From VFJQ01 sp044226525 (GTDB lineage: Bacteria > Verrucomicrobiota > Verrucomicrobiia > Chthoniobacterales > Chthoniobacteraceae): DNA of 64,000 nucleotides. The stretch lies in assembly GCA_044226525.1 (NCBI GenBank), contig JBGAGV010000038.1, positions 1 through 64,000 of the forward strand, given 5' to 3'. This document shows positions 27,774 to 37,054 of this stretch, in pieces. Position 1 is the first letter of the stretch. The number at the start of each line of letters is the position of its first letter. The translations under genes and the position numbers were made by a program. The notes beneath the pieces were generated by a model that was given only the letters and a program-made list of their open reading frames with translations, was not told where the DNA came from and searched no databases.

Positions 27774-28991
27774 TCACCCCCCGGCTTGAGGGATCCGAAC
27801 CGAGAAGGTCGTCCCGCGGCCGGGTTCGCTATCTACCCGAATTTTTCCCCGGTGCAGCGCCACGAGTTTGGCGACGATCGCGAGACCGAGCCCGGCGCCC
27901 TCTCCCTGCCTGGCGAGGCGATCGTCGACCTGATGGAACGGCTTGAAAACACGCCGTGCCTGCGAGCGATCGAGGCCGATGCCATTGTCCGTGACCGCAA
28001 AGACCACGGTGTCCTTGGCCGAACGCACCCAGAGCGAAATGCACTTTTCCTCCCGCGTATATTTGAGCGCGTTGTCGAGCAGGTTGGTAAGAATCGAGGC
28101 GAGGGCATCGCGATCGGCGCGAACCGGCGGGAGATCGCCCGGCACGTCGAGCGTGAAGCTGCAACCCGGCGCGGTGAGCCGCGGGCGCAACGCCGTCACC
28201 GTTTGCTCGACCACCACGCGCGGAGCCACCGGCGCCAGTTGGAGATGCTGTTTGCCGCGGTCGAGTCGCGAAAAGGTGAGGAAATCTTCAGCCAGACGGC
28301 TCAGCCGCGCGCATTCATTTCCGATGAGGTCGAGATATTCGCTCCGTTGCGTTTCGTCGCGGACGCGGCCTTCCCGCAGGGTGTCGATCAGCATGCGCAT
28401 CGAGGCGAGTGGAGTGCGTAGTTCGTGGGCGACTGTGGCGACGGCAGTGCTGCGGAGTTCGCGCAACTCGATCTGCCGGCTCACGGTCCAGGCTGCGCTG
28501 CCCGCGATGGTGACGATCAGCACGACCGCTCCGGCAACGATGAGCAGGTAACTGCGGAACTGCTCGCGCACGCCGAGCGCAAGCGTCTCTTCATCCAGCA
28601 GAAACACCTGCACTGTCCACGGTAACCCGAACTGTTTGAGCGATTTCTGAGCGACCGGATCGCGTGGACTGATGGTGGTGCCGGTGAGCGCGTGCCCGGT
28701 GGAATCGACCACGCGCAGAATGACATCGCGATCCAGCAAGGCGCGGAAATAGCGATGCGCATCCTGCGCCTTTGGGGGCGTGCCCAGCGCGGTGAGATGC
28801 CGGCTGAAACCCGCTTCGGCGTTATCGAGTGTCTGCTGATAAATCGCGCTGAGCCGCTCGAAACTCGCTGTCCGCTCTGCGCGCAGCGTGTCCACCATGA
28901 ACCGGATCATGAGCCCCGTGGGAATCAGCGGCACGAGCACGAGCAACCACAACAGGGCACGTAGCTGGCCGGGGCGGATTTCAGAAGGCAT
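27774..28991 (-). CDS. Sensor histidine kinase, membrane-bound, orphan
   Basis: 405 residues. There are two membrane helices (LLWLLVLVPLIPTGLMIRF near residue 15 and YLLIVAGAVVLIVTIAGSAAW near 150) around an extracytoplasmic sensor of about 115 residues. Then the H-box VAHELRTPLASM, N-box LLDNALKYTREE, and G-boxes DNGIGLDRSQA and GAGLGLAIVAKLV. All catalytic residues look intact. No response regulator gene lies next to it; candidates elsewhere in the window are the two receiver-only proteins at 33.3-34.2 kb and the NtrC-type regulator at 39.8 kb. Confidence 0.92.
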   Translation of the reverse strand: MPSEIRPGQLRALLWLLVLVPLIPTGLMIRFMVDTLRAERTASFERLSAIYQQTLDNAEAGFSRHLTALGTPPKAQDAHRYFRALLDRDVILRVVDSTGHALTGTTISPRDPVAQKSLKQFGLPWTVQVFLLDEETLALGVREQFRSYLLIVAGAVVLIVTIAGSAAWTVSRQIELRELRSTAVATVAHELRTPLASMRMLIDTLREGRVRDETQRSEYLDLIGNECARLSRLAEDFLTFSRLDRGKQHLQLAPVAPRVVVEQTVTALRPRLTAPGCSFTLDVPGDLPPVRADRDALASILTNLLDNALKYTREEKCISLWVRSAKDTVVFAVTDNGIGLDRSQARRVFKPFHQVDDRLARQGEGAGLGLAIVAKLVALHRGKIRVDSEPGRGTTFSVRIPQAGG

Positions 28992-29101
28992 CTATCCGTC
29001 TTCTACATGAAGACGGCTGAAAAGGGTAGAGAGCCATGTGCCTCTTCGTGCGGATCTCTCCACCACTTGCAGGTGGGTTGCAAATCGACTACCGGGAAGC
29101 G

Positions 29102-29599
29102 ATGTCTCACTCCGCTTCGCGGCCGAGAGCCAGCCTTACCACCGCTCTTCAGACGCTCCGCGATCACCAGACGCGAATCACTGGGCCGCGCCGGGCGGTG
29201 CTGACGCTGCTTACCTCCGAACACGGACCGTTTACGGCGGAGGAAATTCATGCGCGCATGAAAGGGCCGGGCGACGTCGTGACCGTGTATCGCTCTCTTG
29301 CCGCGTTGGAAGAGCTCAATCTCGTGCGGCGGTGCGATTTTGGCGACGGCGCCTATCGCTACGAATACAACACGGGGGACCATCACCATCACCACATCAT
29401 CTGCCGCAAATGCCGGAGTGTGAGGACGCTGGATTTTTGCGTGGCCGATAGCCTCGAACGCATGGCGCGCCAGCTCGGCTACGAAAACGTGACGCATGCG
29501 CTGGAGATATTTGGCGTCTGCCCAAAGTGCCAGGAAAGCGCAGCTGCCTCGCTTGCGAAGACAGCCGATAAAGCCGTGGGCAAAAAGCCGACCGAATGA
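29102..29599 (+). CDS. Fur-family metal-responsive repressor
   Basis: 165 residues from the ATG at 29102; an in-frame ATG at 29036 would add 22. The winged helix (ITGPRRAVLTLLTSEHGPFTAEEIHARM, VTVYRSLAALEELNLV) is followed by the metal-binding region HHHHHIICRKCRSVRTLDF and by CPKCQ. The two CxxC pairs are a structural zinc site, and the His cluster belongs to the regulatory site. Fur, Zur and Nur cannot be separated from sequence alone. No metal transporter is adjacent. Confidence 0.9.
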   Translation: MSHSASRPRASLTTALQTLRDHQTRITGPRRAVLTLLTSEHGPFTAEEIHARMKGPGDVVTVYRSLAALEELNLVRRCDFGDGAYRYEYNTGDHHHHHIICRKCRSVRTLDFCVADSLERMARQLGYENVTHALEIFGVCPKCQESAAASLAKTADKAVGKKPTE

Positions 29600-29643
29600 G
29601 TGATGGGCGGCGAGCGCTGGGAAGGCGCCAAGACGCCTAAGAC

Positions 29644-30609
29644 CTAAGGAACGACGACGTTTCCGGGCTGATACGCCACCGACTGGCCGTTCTTGCGCAG
29701 GGTCACCGCGTCGGGTTCGGTAATCTGAATGAAGAAACGGCCACCTTTGAGCTTCAGCGGGCCGACTTTCGGGTAGAGGACGTCGTCGAAGATGGGCTCG
29801 GCGTTCGGATCGTCACGGCGGATGGTGACGTGGGTTTTTTTCAGCGGCTCGACCACGAGTTCATTCACCGGCGGGAGCGGTGCCGGCGTGGTCGGAGCAG
29901 TGACGGGCGTTTGCACGACGTGGGACTGGGTCGACGGCATCGGCGCGACGGGCGGCTGATTTGAGGGGGCGTTCAGGAAAGCGCGGTCGGCGTTGGAAGC
30001 TGCAGTGGAAGCGAAGGGCGGGGGCGTCGCCTTCGGAGGAATGATCGAAGTCGTGGTCGGGTTGACCGGGGTGCTTCCGGTGGTTGAAGGAGCCGGGGCC
30101 ACACCGGTGGCGCGGGGTTCCACATTCTCGATCTTCGTGCTGGCGTTCTGGTTCTCGGTCGTCTCAAGCCGGCTGGCTTGGATATAAAGATGAATCCCAA
30201 GACCCGCCGCGCCCAGCATCAGCACGAAAACGATGAGGGGGATGATCGAAGGCCGGCGCACGCTCGTCTCTTCCCGGCGAGATTCGCTGCGGCGGGGGGC
30301 GTTGCGCAGGGGCTCGGCTTCGGGGTAGGCGTTGAGGTATTGGTATTCCTCCATGCCCATGCTGATGGGGTTGCCGCCTTCGAGGCCGCGGGCCACTTCG
30401 CGCACGTCCACGCCGAGGAATTTGCCGTAAATGAGGAGAAAGCCGCGAGCGTAGGTATTATTCGGAAAGACAGCGTAGTCGTCGGCTTCGAGCGCGGCGA
30501 GCTGGGAGGCGCGGATGCGCGTCTCGAGGCCAGCCTCCTCAAGGGTGAGGCCCCGCGCTTCGCGGGCTTGGGCCAGTTTTTTGCCGACGGGTTCGACCAG
30601 TGGAGTCAT
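29644..30609 (-). CDS. rodZ-like: RodZ-like helix-turn-helix membrane protein
   Basis: 321 residues. The N-terminal Xre-type HTH_25 domain (KLAQAREARGLTLEEAGLETRIRASQLAALEADDYAVFP, then TYARGFLLIYGKFLGVD) is followed by a Lys/Arg-rich stretch, one membrane helix (SIIPLIVFVLMLGAAGLGIHLYI, about residues 120-142), a Pro/Thr/Ser-rich linker, and a C-terminal DUF4115-like beta domain. RodZ links MreB to the cell-wall elongation machinery. It is on the same strand as ftsK, 41 bases downstream, so the two are probably one unit. Confidence 0.88.
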   Translation of the reverse strand: MTPLVEPVGKKLAQAREARGLTLEEAGLETRIRASQLAALEADDYAVFPNNTYARGFLLIYGKFLGVDVREVARGLEGGNPISMGMEEYQYLNAYPEAEPLRNAPRRSESRREETSVRRPSIIPLIVFVLMLGAAGLGIHLYIQASRLETTENQNASTKIENVEPRATGVAPAPSTTGSTPVNPTTTSIIPPKATPPPFASTAASNADRAFLNAPSNQPPVAPMPSTQSHVVQTPVTAPTTPAPLPPVNELVVEPLKKTHVTIRRDDPNAEPIFDDVLYPKVGPLKLKGGRFFIQITEPDAVTLRKNGQSVAYQPGNVVVP

Positions 30610-30650
30610 TCAGAACGTAAAAGGCTGGAAAGGTGGGCGCAAAACGCGGC

Positions 30651-33215
30651 TTACAGGGCGTCGAGATCCCGGAGGATTTCGCGCGGCTTTGCTCCTTCTC
30701 CCGCTCCCACGAAGCCCCGTTGTTCGAGGATGTCAAGAATTCGCGCGGCGCGGGTGTAACCCAGCCGTAAGCGCCGTTGGAAAAGTGAAGTGCTGGCCTT
30801 CTTTTCCTGCCGCATCACCTCGATGCATTTTTCCACGAGTTCCTCGTCTTCGGCGCTTACTTCCTCTTCCTCACCGCCGCCGCCGTTGCTCAGGCGCTCG
30901 TTAATCGGGTTCTCGAACTGCGGGGCCTGCTGAGCCTCGGCGTGTTTGACCAGGCGCTGGACTTCTTCGTCGGTTACGAGCACGCCCTGAGAGCGGACCA
31001 TCTTGGCGGTGCCCGGCGGGCGGTAAAGCATATCGCCCTGGCCGAGCAGGCGCTCGGCGCCGTTTTCATCGAGGATGACGCGGGAGTCCAGCGGGCTGGA
31101 AACCTGGAAGGCGATGCGGCACGGCACGTTCGCCTTGATGACGCCAGTGATCACGTCGGCGCGCGGCGTCTGCGTGGCGATGATGAGGTGGATACCCGCG
31201 GCGCGCGCCTTCTGGGTGAGGCGGGCGATGGCGCTTTCGACATCGGCTGGTGCCGTCTGCATGAGGTCCGCGAGTTCGTCCACGATGATGACGAGATACG
31301 GCATCCGATCCGGGATGATGAGTTCATCGGCGTCGCGAGGAACGGCCATCTTCGGCTTCGGCGCCGGAGCGTCGAAGAGCTCGTTATCGTCCATCGAGTC
31401 GAAGTCGATGGTCGGGGCGTCCGGGTCGGGCTCCGGTTCGGCGAGGGGGTCCGCGGGGCGGGGTTTAGGCGCAGATTTGACCGGAGCCTCGATGGGCTCG
31501 ACTTCGGCATCTTCACCAGTGGCTTCCTTTTCGGCGTCCAGTTCCGCCTGCGTCTTGGGCAGCGGACGGGCGTTGAACCCGGCGATATTGCGCACGCCGA
31601 CCTTGGCGAAGATCTCGTAACGATTGTCCATCTCCTGGCAGGCCCAGCGCAGGGCGAGCAGCACCTTTTTCGGGTCGGTCACCACGGGCGTCACGAGATG
31701 CGGCAGCGCATTATACATCTGCATCTCGACCACCTTCGGATCGACCATGATGAGTTGGAGATCGGACGGCGTGAAGCGGTAGAGGATGCTCGCGATGATG
31801 GCGTTGATGCACACGCTCTTGCCGGAGCCGGTGGTGCCGGCGACGAGCAGATGCGGCATGGCGGCGAGGTCGGCGATGACCGTGTGGCCATACACGTCTT
31901 TGCCGAGAGCGAGCGGAATCTTCGCCTTGGTGTGGTGGAAATCGTCGCCTTCGAGCAACTCACGCAGGGTGACCTTTTGCTTTTTGGAATTGGCGATCTC
32001 GATGCCGACGGTGTCCTTGCCCGGAATCGGCGCAAGGATGTTGATCCGCTCGGCGCGTGTGGCTCGGGCGAGGTCGCGCTCGAGATTGGCGATGCGATCG
32101 ACCCGGATGCCGTAAGCGGGGTAAACCTCGTAGCGAGTGATGGTCGGCCCGCGGGTGATGTCTCCCGGCGAAGCGCCAATGCTGAACTGGGCGAGGGTGT
32201 CGATGATCTTCGCCTGAATGCCGAGGAGTTCCTCGGGATTGGCCGCCTCGCGTTGGGAAAGGTCCACTTCGTCCAGCAGGGAGATCGAAGGCAGTTCGTA
32301 GCCTTCGGACGAGATCGGCGTGAGGGGCTGGAATTTGTCGGCTTTTTTCTTCGCCTTGGCTTTGGCTAACGACGCGGCGTTGGCATCGATGATCTGCGGG
32401 GCAGGGTGTTCCTGCGCTGGCTCGGCGGTGGGCTCGGACAGCAGCTTGAACTCTTCGTCGGCCGTGGGCGTCGGGTCGGCTTCCGGTTCCGGTTCGGCCG
32501 CTGGCACCGGGGCACCGCGTTTTTTCAGGGAGCGTTCGAGCTTCCTGGCTTTTTGCTCCAGTTGCTGAGATTCAAGGGCGAGACGTTCCTTTTCATCGGC
32601 CCGCGCGAGCTTCCACGCCGTAAAGCGCTCCTGCATCTTTCCTGGGATGGCGAGGCTCCATCGCAAAACCGCGACAGGGCGCAGACCGGTGGCCAACATC
32701 AGGCTCACAAAATAGAGAATGAGCGCCGCGAGGGTCGCTCCCACTGGCCCCAACAACCCTTCGAGGACATTGTGGCCGAGTTTCCGACCGAACCAACCGC
32801 CTTCGCCGTCGAGATTCATCCGGGGGGCATCGATGAAAGCGAAGGGGAGTATATCCGCAAGGCAAGCCCCGCTGATGACAAAGGCGGCGGCCCAGCCCGC
32901 CCGGCGTCCGAGCGGAAAACCGGGGACGAGCAGCTTCGCTCCTCCAAAGCCAAGCAGCACGGCCACAAAAAGATAACTCGCTGCCCCGAGGGCCGAATAG
33001 AGCATGCAGGCGAGGATGGCGCCGACCGGACCGATGAAGTTCAGCGTGTGCCGATTCGGCGGGTCGAAATTGTGGAGGGGAAACCACGAGGGAACGTCCC
33101 GCGGATGATACGAGATCAAAGCGAGAAAAAGCAGAGTGCCGACCCCGAGCAAGCTCAGGCCGACAGCTTCATCGACGGAGTGCGAAGGCGAGTGGGTCTC
33201 GCGGGCGCGGGCCAT
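30651..33215 (-). CDS. ftsK: DNA translocase FtsK
   Basis: 854 residues. Four or five N-terminal membrane helices (to about residue 170) are followed by an acidic and charged linker, then the motor: Walker A AGTTGSGKSVCINAI near residue 460, Walker B YLVIIVDELADLM, and the later TQTPRADVITGVIKANVPCRIAFQVSSPLDSRVILD. The C-terminal gamma domain has RRLRLGYTRAARILDILEQRGFVG. FtsK pumps chromosome DNA at the septum and activates XerCD. An acidic, Pro-rich insertion of roughly 90 residues (about 546-637) sits inside the motor between NIAGFN and PYLVIIVDE, where close relatives have about 10-30. Confidence 0.95.
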   Translation of the reverse strand: MARARETHSPSHSVDEAVGLSLLGVGTLLFLALISYHPRDVPSWFPLHNFDPPNRHTLNFIGPVGAILACMLYSALGAASYLFVAVLLGFGGAKLLVPGFPLGRRAGWAAAFVISGACLADILPFAFIDAPRMNLDGEGGWFGRKLGHNVLEGLLGPVGATLAALILYFVSLMLATGLRPVAVLRWSLAIPGKMQERFTAWKLARADEKERLALESQQLEQKARKLERSLKKRGAPVPAAEPEPEADPTPTADEEFKLLSEPTAEPAQEHPAPQIIDANAASLAKAKAKKKADKFQPLTPISSEGYELPSISLLDEVDLSQREAANPEELLGIQAKIIDTLAQFSIGASPGDITRGPTITRYEVYPAYGIRVDRIANLERDLARATRAERINILAPIPGKDTVGIEIANSKKQKVTLRELLEGDDFHHTKAKIPLALGKDVYGHTVIADLAAMPHLLVAGTTGSGKSVCINAIIASILYRFTPSDLQLIMVDPKVVEMQMYNALPHLVTPVVTDPKKVLLALRWACQEMDNRYEIFAKVGVRNIAGFNARPLPKTQAELDAEKEATGEDAEVEPIEAPVKSAPKPRPADPLAEPEPDPDAPTIDFDSMDDNELFDAPAPKPKMAVPRDADELIIPDRMPYLVIIVDELADLMQTAPADVESAIARLTQKARAAGIHLIIATQTPRADVITGVIKANVPCRIAFQVSSPLDSRVILDENGAERLLGQGDMLYRPPGTAKMVRSQGVLVTDEEVQRLVKHAEAQQAPQFENPINERLSNGGGGEEEEVSAEDEELVEKCIEVMRQEKKASTSLFQRRLRLGYTRAARILDILEQRGFVGAGEGAKPREILRDLDAL

Positions 33216-33300
33216 CAGGCGCGCAGAGTAACGGATTCGCGTCGCGATTCAATCCTCACCACGAGGATTTCGTTCGGAGCGTTCCGATGGGGAGGTTTTC

Positions 33301-33696
33301 TCAGGCTGCCGCCGGAGATTCGGCCGACTCTTCGGTCTGAGTGACGCAGATTCGCCCCAACGCGTCGCAGAGATCCTGAAAGCTGACCGGTTTGCTAAGC
33401 CAGCCATCCGGTTGGCAGCGCCGTGCCGACGGATAGTCGGGCGTGATAAAGCCGCTGATGAAAATGATTTTCGCCTGCACGTCCCGCGAACGCAGGTGCT
33501 GGGCGATGGTGAAACCGTTGAGCCGGGGCATCAGCACATCGAGGATGACGCAGTCGGGTTGCAGCTTCTGGTAGCTGTGGAGCACGGCCAGTCCTCCGGC
33601 CGTTTCGATGCCTGCCACCTCGTGCCCGGCCGCGGAGACGAACGCCGCGATGAATTCCGCGCACAATTTATCGTCGTCGGCGATGAGGACGCGCAT
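33301..33696 (-). CDS. Single-domain response regulator (CheY-like)
   Basis: 131 residues, receiver domain only: acidic pocket LIADDDK, phospho-acceptor Asp in CVILDVLMPRLNG, switch Ser in IIFISGF and Lys in GWLSKPVS. All catalytic residues are present. It is five bases downstream of another receiver-only gene on the same strand, so the two are probably co-transcribed. No output domain. Confidence 0.9.
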   Translation of the reverse strand: MRVLIADDDKLCAEFIAAFVSAAGHEVAGIETAGGLAVLHSYQKLQPDCVILDVLMPRLNGFTIAQHLRSRDVQAKIIFISGFITPDYPSARRCQPDGWLSKPVSFQDLCDALGRICVTQTEESAESPAAA

Positions 33697-33701
33697 GGCT
33701 T

Positions 33702-34184
33702 TTACGCGGCGACCGCGAGGTATTCACGCAGTTCCACAAACGCGAGCATGTCCTGGAGGTCGTTCATCTGGAAGGGCTTGATCAACACCATGCCGTTCAC
33801 GGAGTTGACGAATTCGTTCACCTTCTGGTTGCCGCGGTAACCGGTCATGAAGATGAAGCGATCGCAGAGGTGCGGGCGCATGCGCTCGACCGCGCGGTAG
33901 AACATATCGCCCGGCAGGGTGGGCATCTGCATGTCGCAGAGGATCGCGTCGAAATCACTGGCGAGGATTTCATGCACGCCTTCGACGCCGTTCTGCACGG
34001 TGACGACTTCGAGCCCTTGCTCGATGAAGTAGCATTGCATGATCTCGCGGAAAGCCGGGTCGTCTTCCAGCACCAGCACGCGGCGGCACTGAGCGCTGGA
34101 CGTCTCCTGACTGACCCTCAGGGAGGTGCCCGGACTGCCCGTCCGGGGAAGAGCTACAATGTTGGAAAGTGCTGCGGTGCTCAT
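33702..34184 (-). CDS. Response regulator receiver protein
   Basis: 160 residues. A variable N-terminus of about 35 residues precedes the receiver: VLVLEDDPAFREIMQCYFIEQGLEVV, phospho-acceptor Asp in AILCDMQMPTLPG, switch Thr in IFMTGYRG and Lys in VLIKPFQMND. It is intact and lacks an output domain. The leader contains CGAACCAA (34198-34205), and the gene is divergent from the duplicated outer-membrane protein. Confidence 0.88.
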   Translation of the reverse strand: MSTAALSNIVALPRTGSPGTSLRVSQETSSAQCRRVLVLEDDPAFREIMQCYFIEQGLEVVTVQNGVEGVHEILASDFDAILCDMQMPTLPGDMFYRAVERMRPHLCDRFIFMTGYRGNQKVNEFVNSVNGMVLIKPFQMNDLQDMLAFVELREYLAVAA

Positions 34185-34197
34185 GGGTTCTTAATTA

Positions 34198-34205
34198 TTG
34201 GTTCG
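34198..34205 (-). promoter_or_regulatory. CGAACCAA leader motif before the response regulator
   Basis: CGAACCAA on the minus strand lies 13 bases before the ATG at 34184. It is identical to the octamer before ppdK and the duplicated outer-membrane gene. Confidence 0.35.
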
Positions 34206-34465
34206 CTTCGTAATTTCCATAAAGCAGCGGCCATGCCGCGATTCCAATGTGTATCTAAAAATCTCAGTAACGGAATGAAATATTCAGGGGAGTGCCTGAA
34301 CTTCAAAGAGAAGACGCTCGGTTGGGCCGGTTTTCAAAAATGAATTTTGGAAGAAGTTCCTGTCATTCATGGCGTGGTTTTCTTCAGGGAAGAGGGCAAA
34401 ATCTGGTTGACGATGGCTGTCATCAACTGGCATCACGGCGGCTACGGGTGCACGGCGCACCTTCC

Positions 34466-34480
34466 CGAACCAACCAACCA
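34466..34480 (+). promoter_or_regulatory. CGAACCAACCAACCA leader motif
   Basis: A run of three ACCA units beginning CGAACCAA ends 12 bases before the ATG at 34493. No purine-rich Shine-Dalgarno is visible, only CGGAAAACC. Confidence 0.4.
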
Positions 34481-34492
34481 ATCGGAAAACCT

Positions 34493-36958
34493 ATGATTTA
34501 TCAGAAGACTCGAGTCTATTCCCTCGCACTCGCGGTCAGTGCGGCTCTGGCGAGTTCAGCCCATGCCGGCCGGGAAATTATCGCCACGGAGAAGAAAGTG
34601 ATTACGCCGACGGAACAACCGAAGGTGCTGACCGGTTCGATCAGTGCGGGTTGGAACAGCCGTTACATCTTCCGGGGCACGAATCTGATGCCGAGCGCGG
34701 ATGGCATGGTCTCGACGGATATCCACGTGAACTACGGCGGTTTCACGCTCGGTGCGTGGATGGGTTCGCAGATGGGTTCCGCATCGGTGCCCGGCGCCCT
34801 GGCGATCGGTGAAGGCGGTGGCGGTGGGCAGCCTGATTTCGGCGTTGCTCGTGGCAACGGTCTCGGCGGTCTCGGCACCGGCTCGGTCACCGGCGATCAA
34901 CTGGTCAACTTCATCGCCTCGAACTTCGGCCTGTCGCGTAGCGATGTGGTGGGGGGATTCCGAAACATTCTCAACACGGAAATCCCGAGGCAGATTACGA
35001 ACATCAAGCGTTCGAGCGAAGCGTTGCAGGATCGCTTCAACGAAATCGATCTCTATGCGCAGTATTCCTTTTCGTTCGGGCCGGTGGACCTGACGCTGGG
35101 GAACATCTTCTTCTACATCGACCGCGATTCGGAGACCCGCGTGACCGGGCGTGAATACTTCGCCAGCGAAGATGCACGGGATCTCATCACCGCGCTGGCC
35201 GGCAATAACGGCCTGCTGCCCGGCGGCACCCGGCTTCGTCATCCGGAAGACTTCCTCATCAACAACGGACGCAAGGTCTCGCGGACCTTTGAAGGCATCG
35301 GCGACGAAACGTTCGATCGTCTGTTCATCTCCGCGAGCACGACGAAGATTCCTTACGTCGTTCCTCGGGTGACTTACTACCAGACGGTCTATAGCGAGGG
35401 GAAAAACCCCGATCCAGAGCTGCGCGTCTTCCGCAACGATCGCAAGGGCGGCTACCTCGAAATCAAGGTCAACGGCGAGATTCCGATCATCAAGGATCGC
35501 CTGAACCTCGATCCCTACGCGCTGGTTAGTTACAGCGCGGGTGATCGGTCCACGCGCGACGGTGCATCGCTCGACGGGTGGAATCACTTCCAGGCCGGCG
35601 CCGAACTGGTCTGGCAGGTCACGGATACCTTTCGCCTGATCCCGCAGATCAACTACATGAACCACATCTCCGATCCGCCGCTCGGCACGAACGAAGACGA
35701 GTGGTGGGGCGGCGCGCGAGCCGAAATCGTCTTCGGCGGACCTTCCACCGCGAGCTACGAACTGCCCGATTCCACGAAGGTGGACGAAGGCAAGACGATC
35801 GAAGGCGGCAAGAAACAGATGCTCACGCAGGAGGAAGAAGGCACTCGTCTCTCCGGCTCAATCAGCGGCGGCTACAGCACCCGCTACATCTTTCGCGGCA
35901 CGAACCTGATGCCCAGCGCCGACGGCATGGTCTCGACCGATATGCACGTGAACTACGGCGGCTTCACCATCGGCTCGTGGATCGGCACGCAGATGGGCGC
36001 TGCCTCGGTGCCCGGCGCACTGGCCATCGGCGAAGGCGGTGGCGGGGGGCAGCCCGATTTCGGGATTTCCCGCGGCAACGGCCTGGGTGGCCTCGGCAAC
36101 GGCTCGGTGACCGGCGATCAACTGGTCAACTTCATCGCCTCGAACTTCGGCCTCTCGCGCTCCGATGTGGTTGGAGGATTCAAAAACATTCTCAACGCCG
36201 AAATCCCGAAGGACATCACGAAGATCAAGCGCTCGAGCGAAGCCTACCAGGATCGTTTCAACGAAGTCGATCTCTACGCGCAATACTCCTTCTCGCTCGG
36301 TCCGGTGGACCTGACGTTGGGGAACATCTTCTTCTACATCGATCGCGATTCGCAGACCCAGGTGGACGGCCGTGAATACTTCGCCAGCGAAGATGCGCGC
36401 GACCTCATCACCGCGCTGGCCGGTAATCCCGGTCTGTTGCCCGGGGGCACGCGACAGAATCACCCCGAGGACTTCCTCATCAACAACGGTCGCAAGGTCT
36501 CGAAACGGTTCGATGGCATCGGCGACGAGACGTTCGATCGTCTGTTCATCTCCGCGAGCACGACGAAGATTCCTTACGTCGTCCCGCGGGTGACCTACTA
36601 TCAGACGGTTTACAGCGAAGGCAAAAATCCCGATCCGGAGCTGCGCGTCTTCCGCAACGACCGCAAAGGCGGTTACCTCGAAGCGAAGGTCAACGGCGAG
36701 ATCCCGATCGTCAAAAACCGCCTGAACCTCGATCCCTACGCGCTGGTCAGCTTCAGCGCCGGCGATCGCTCCACCAGGGACGGCTCTTCACTCGACGGCT
36801 GGAATCACTTCCAAGTCGGTGCGGAACTCGTCTGGCAGGTCACCGATTCCTTCCGCCTGATCCCGCAGATCAACTGGATGAGCCACATCTCCGACCCGCC
36901 GCTTGGCACCAATGAAGACGATTGGTGGGGCGGTGCGCGGGCCGAGGTCGTTTTCTAA
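34493..36958 (+). CDS. Outer-membrane protein made of two tandem near-identical barrel units
   Basis: 821 residues starting MIYQKTRVYSLALAVSAALASSAHA, a signal peptide; the longer frame from 34292 lies in the leader. Two repeats follow: unit 1 residues 48-414 and unit 2 residues 455-821, offset by 407 residues and about 89% identical, joined by an acidic linker (DEGKTIEGGKKQMLTQEEEG). Each unit begins GSIS.G...RYIFRGTNLMPSADGMVSTD and ends GGARAE.VF, the terminal Phe expected of an outer-membrane barrel. Each holds strand patterns such as HVNYGGFT and YAQYSFS.GPVDLTLGNIFFYID. It is probably an abundant porin-like or structural envelope protein. It is followed by a strong terminator. Confidence 0.8.
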   Translation: MIYQKTRVYSLALAVSAALASSAHAGREIIATEKKVITPTEQPKVLTGSISAGWNSRYIFRGTNLMPSADGMVSTDIHVNYGGFTLGAWMGSQMGSASVPGALAIGEGGGGGQPDFGVARGNGLGGLGTGSVTGDQLVNFIASNFGLSRSDVVGGFRNILNTEIPRQITNIKRSSEALQDRFNEIDLYAQYSFSFGPVDLTLGNIFFYIDRDSETRVTGREYFASEDARDLITALAGNNGLLPGGTRLRHPEDFLINNGRKVSRTFEGIGDETFDRLFISASTTKIPYVVPRVTYYQTVYSEGKNPDPELRVFRNDRKGGYLEIKVNGEIPIIKDRLNLDPYALVSYSAGDRSTRDGASLDGWNHFQAGAELVWQVTDTFRLIPQINYMNHISDPPLGTNEDEWWGGARAEIVFGGPSTASYELPDSTKVDEGKTIEGGKKQMLTQEEEGTRLSGSISGGYSTRYIFRGTNLMPSADGMVSTDMHVNYGGFTIGSWIGTQMGAASVPGALAIGEGGGGGQPDFGISRGNGLGGLGNGSVTGDQLVNFIASNFGLSRSDVVGGFKNILNAEIPKDITKIKRSSEAYQDRFNEVDLYAQYSFSLGPVDLTLGNIFFYIDRDSQTQVDGREYFASEDARDLITALAGNPGLLPGGTRQNHPEDFLINNGRKVSKRFDGIGDETFDRLFISASTTKIPYVVPRVTYYQTVYSEGKNPDPELRVFRNDRKGGYLEAKVNGEIPIVKNRLNLDPYALVSFSAGDRSTRDGSSLDGWNHFQVGAELVWQVTDSFRLIPQINWMSHISDPPLGTNEDDWWGGARAEVVF
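34634..35734 (+). repeat. Intragenic duplication, unit 1
   Basis: 367 codons repeated at 35855-36955 in the same frame, 1221 bases downstream. Amino-acid differences are mostly conservative (Ile/Met, Lys/Arg, Asp/Glu). Confidence 0.85.
35855..36955 (+). repeat. Intragenic duplication, unit 2
   Basis: Second copy of the 367-codon unit, running to the last sense codon before the stop. Its bases differ from unit 1 mostly at third positions, so the duplication is not very recent or has been codon-adjusted. Confidence 0.85.
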
Positions 36959-36984
36959 AGCACTCTTGAAGTTGTTGATTTGCA

Positions 36985-37024
36985 TGAACCCTTCCGGGTG
37001 CTTCCGGGAGGGTTCATTGCTTTT
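36985..37024 (+). terminator. Rho-independent terminator after the duplicated membrane protein
   Basis: TGAACCCT-TCCGG pairs with CCGGG-AGGGTTCA around a short loop, followed by TTGCTTTT. It is a strong stem directly downstream of the stop at 36958. Confidence 0.85.
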
Positions 37025-37054
37025 CGGGCCGGGCGGGCTGATACCATTTGAGTC

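Larger units (their letters stand above)
34185..34492. other. Divergent promoter region
   Basis: 308 bases separate the response-regulator gene from the duplicated outer-membrane protein. It is relatively AT-rich for this window. It holds the CGAACCAA leader motif on each side (34198-34205 minus, 34466-34480 plus) and a TTGACG string at about 34407. No gene or clear -10 box was found. Confidence 0.45.

Noticed and set aside
30942..32369. A plus-strand open frame of about 475 codons
   Set aside because: It is antisense to ftsK and has no motif or codon pattern of its own.
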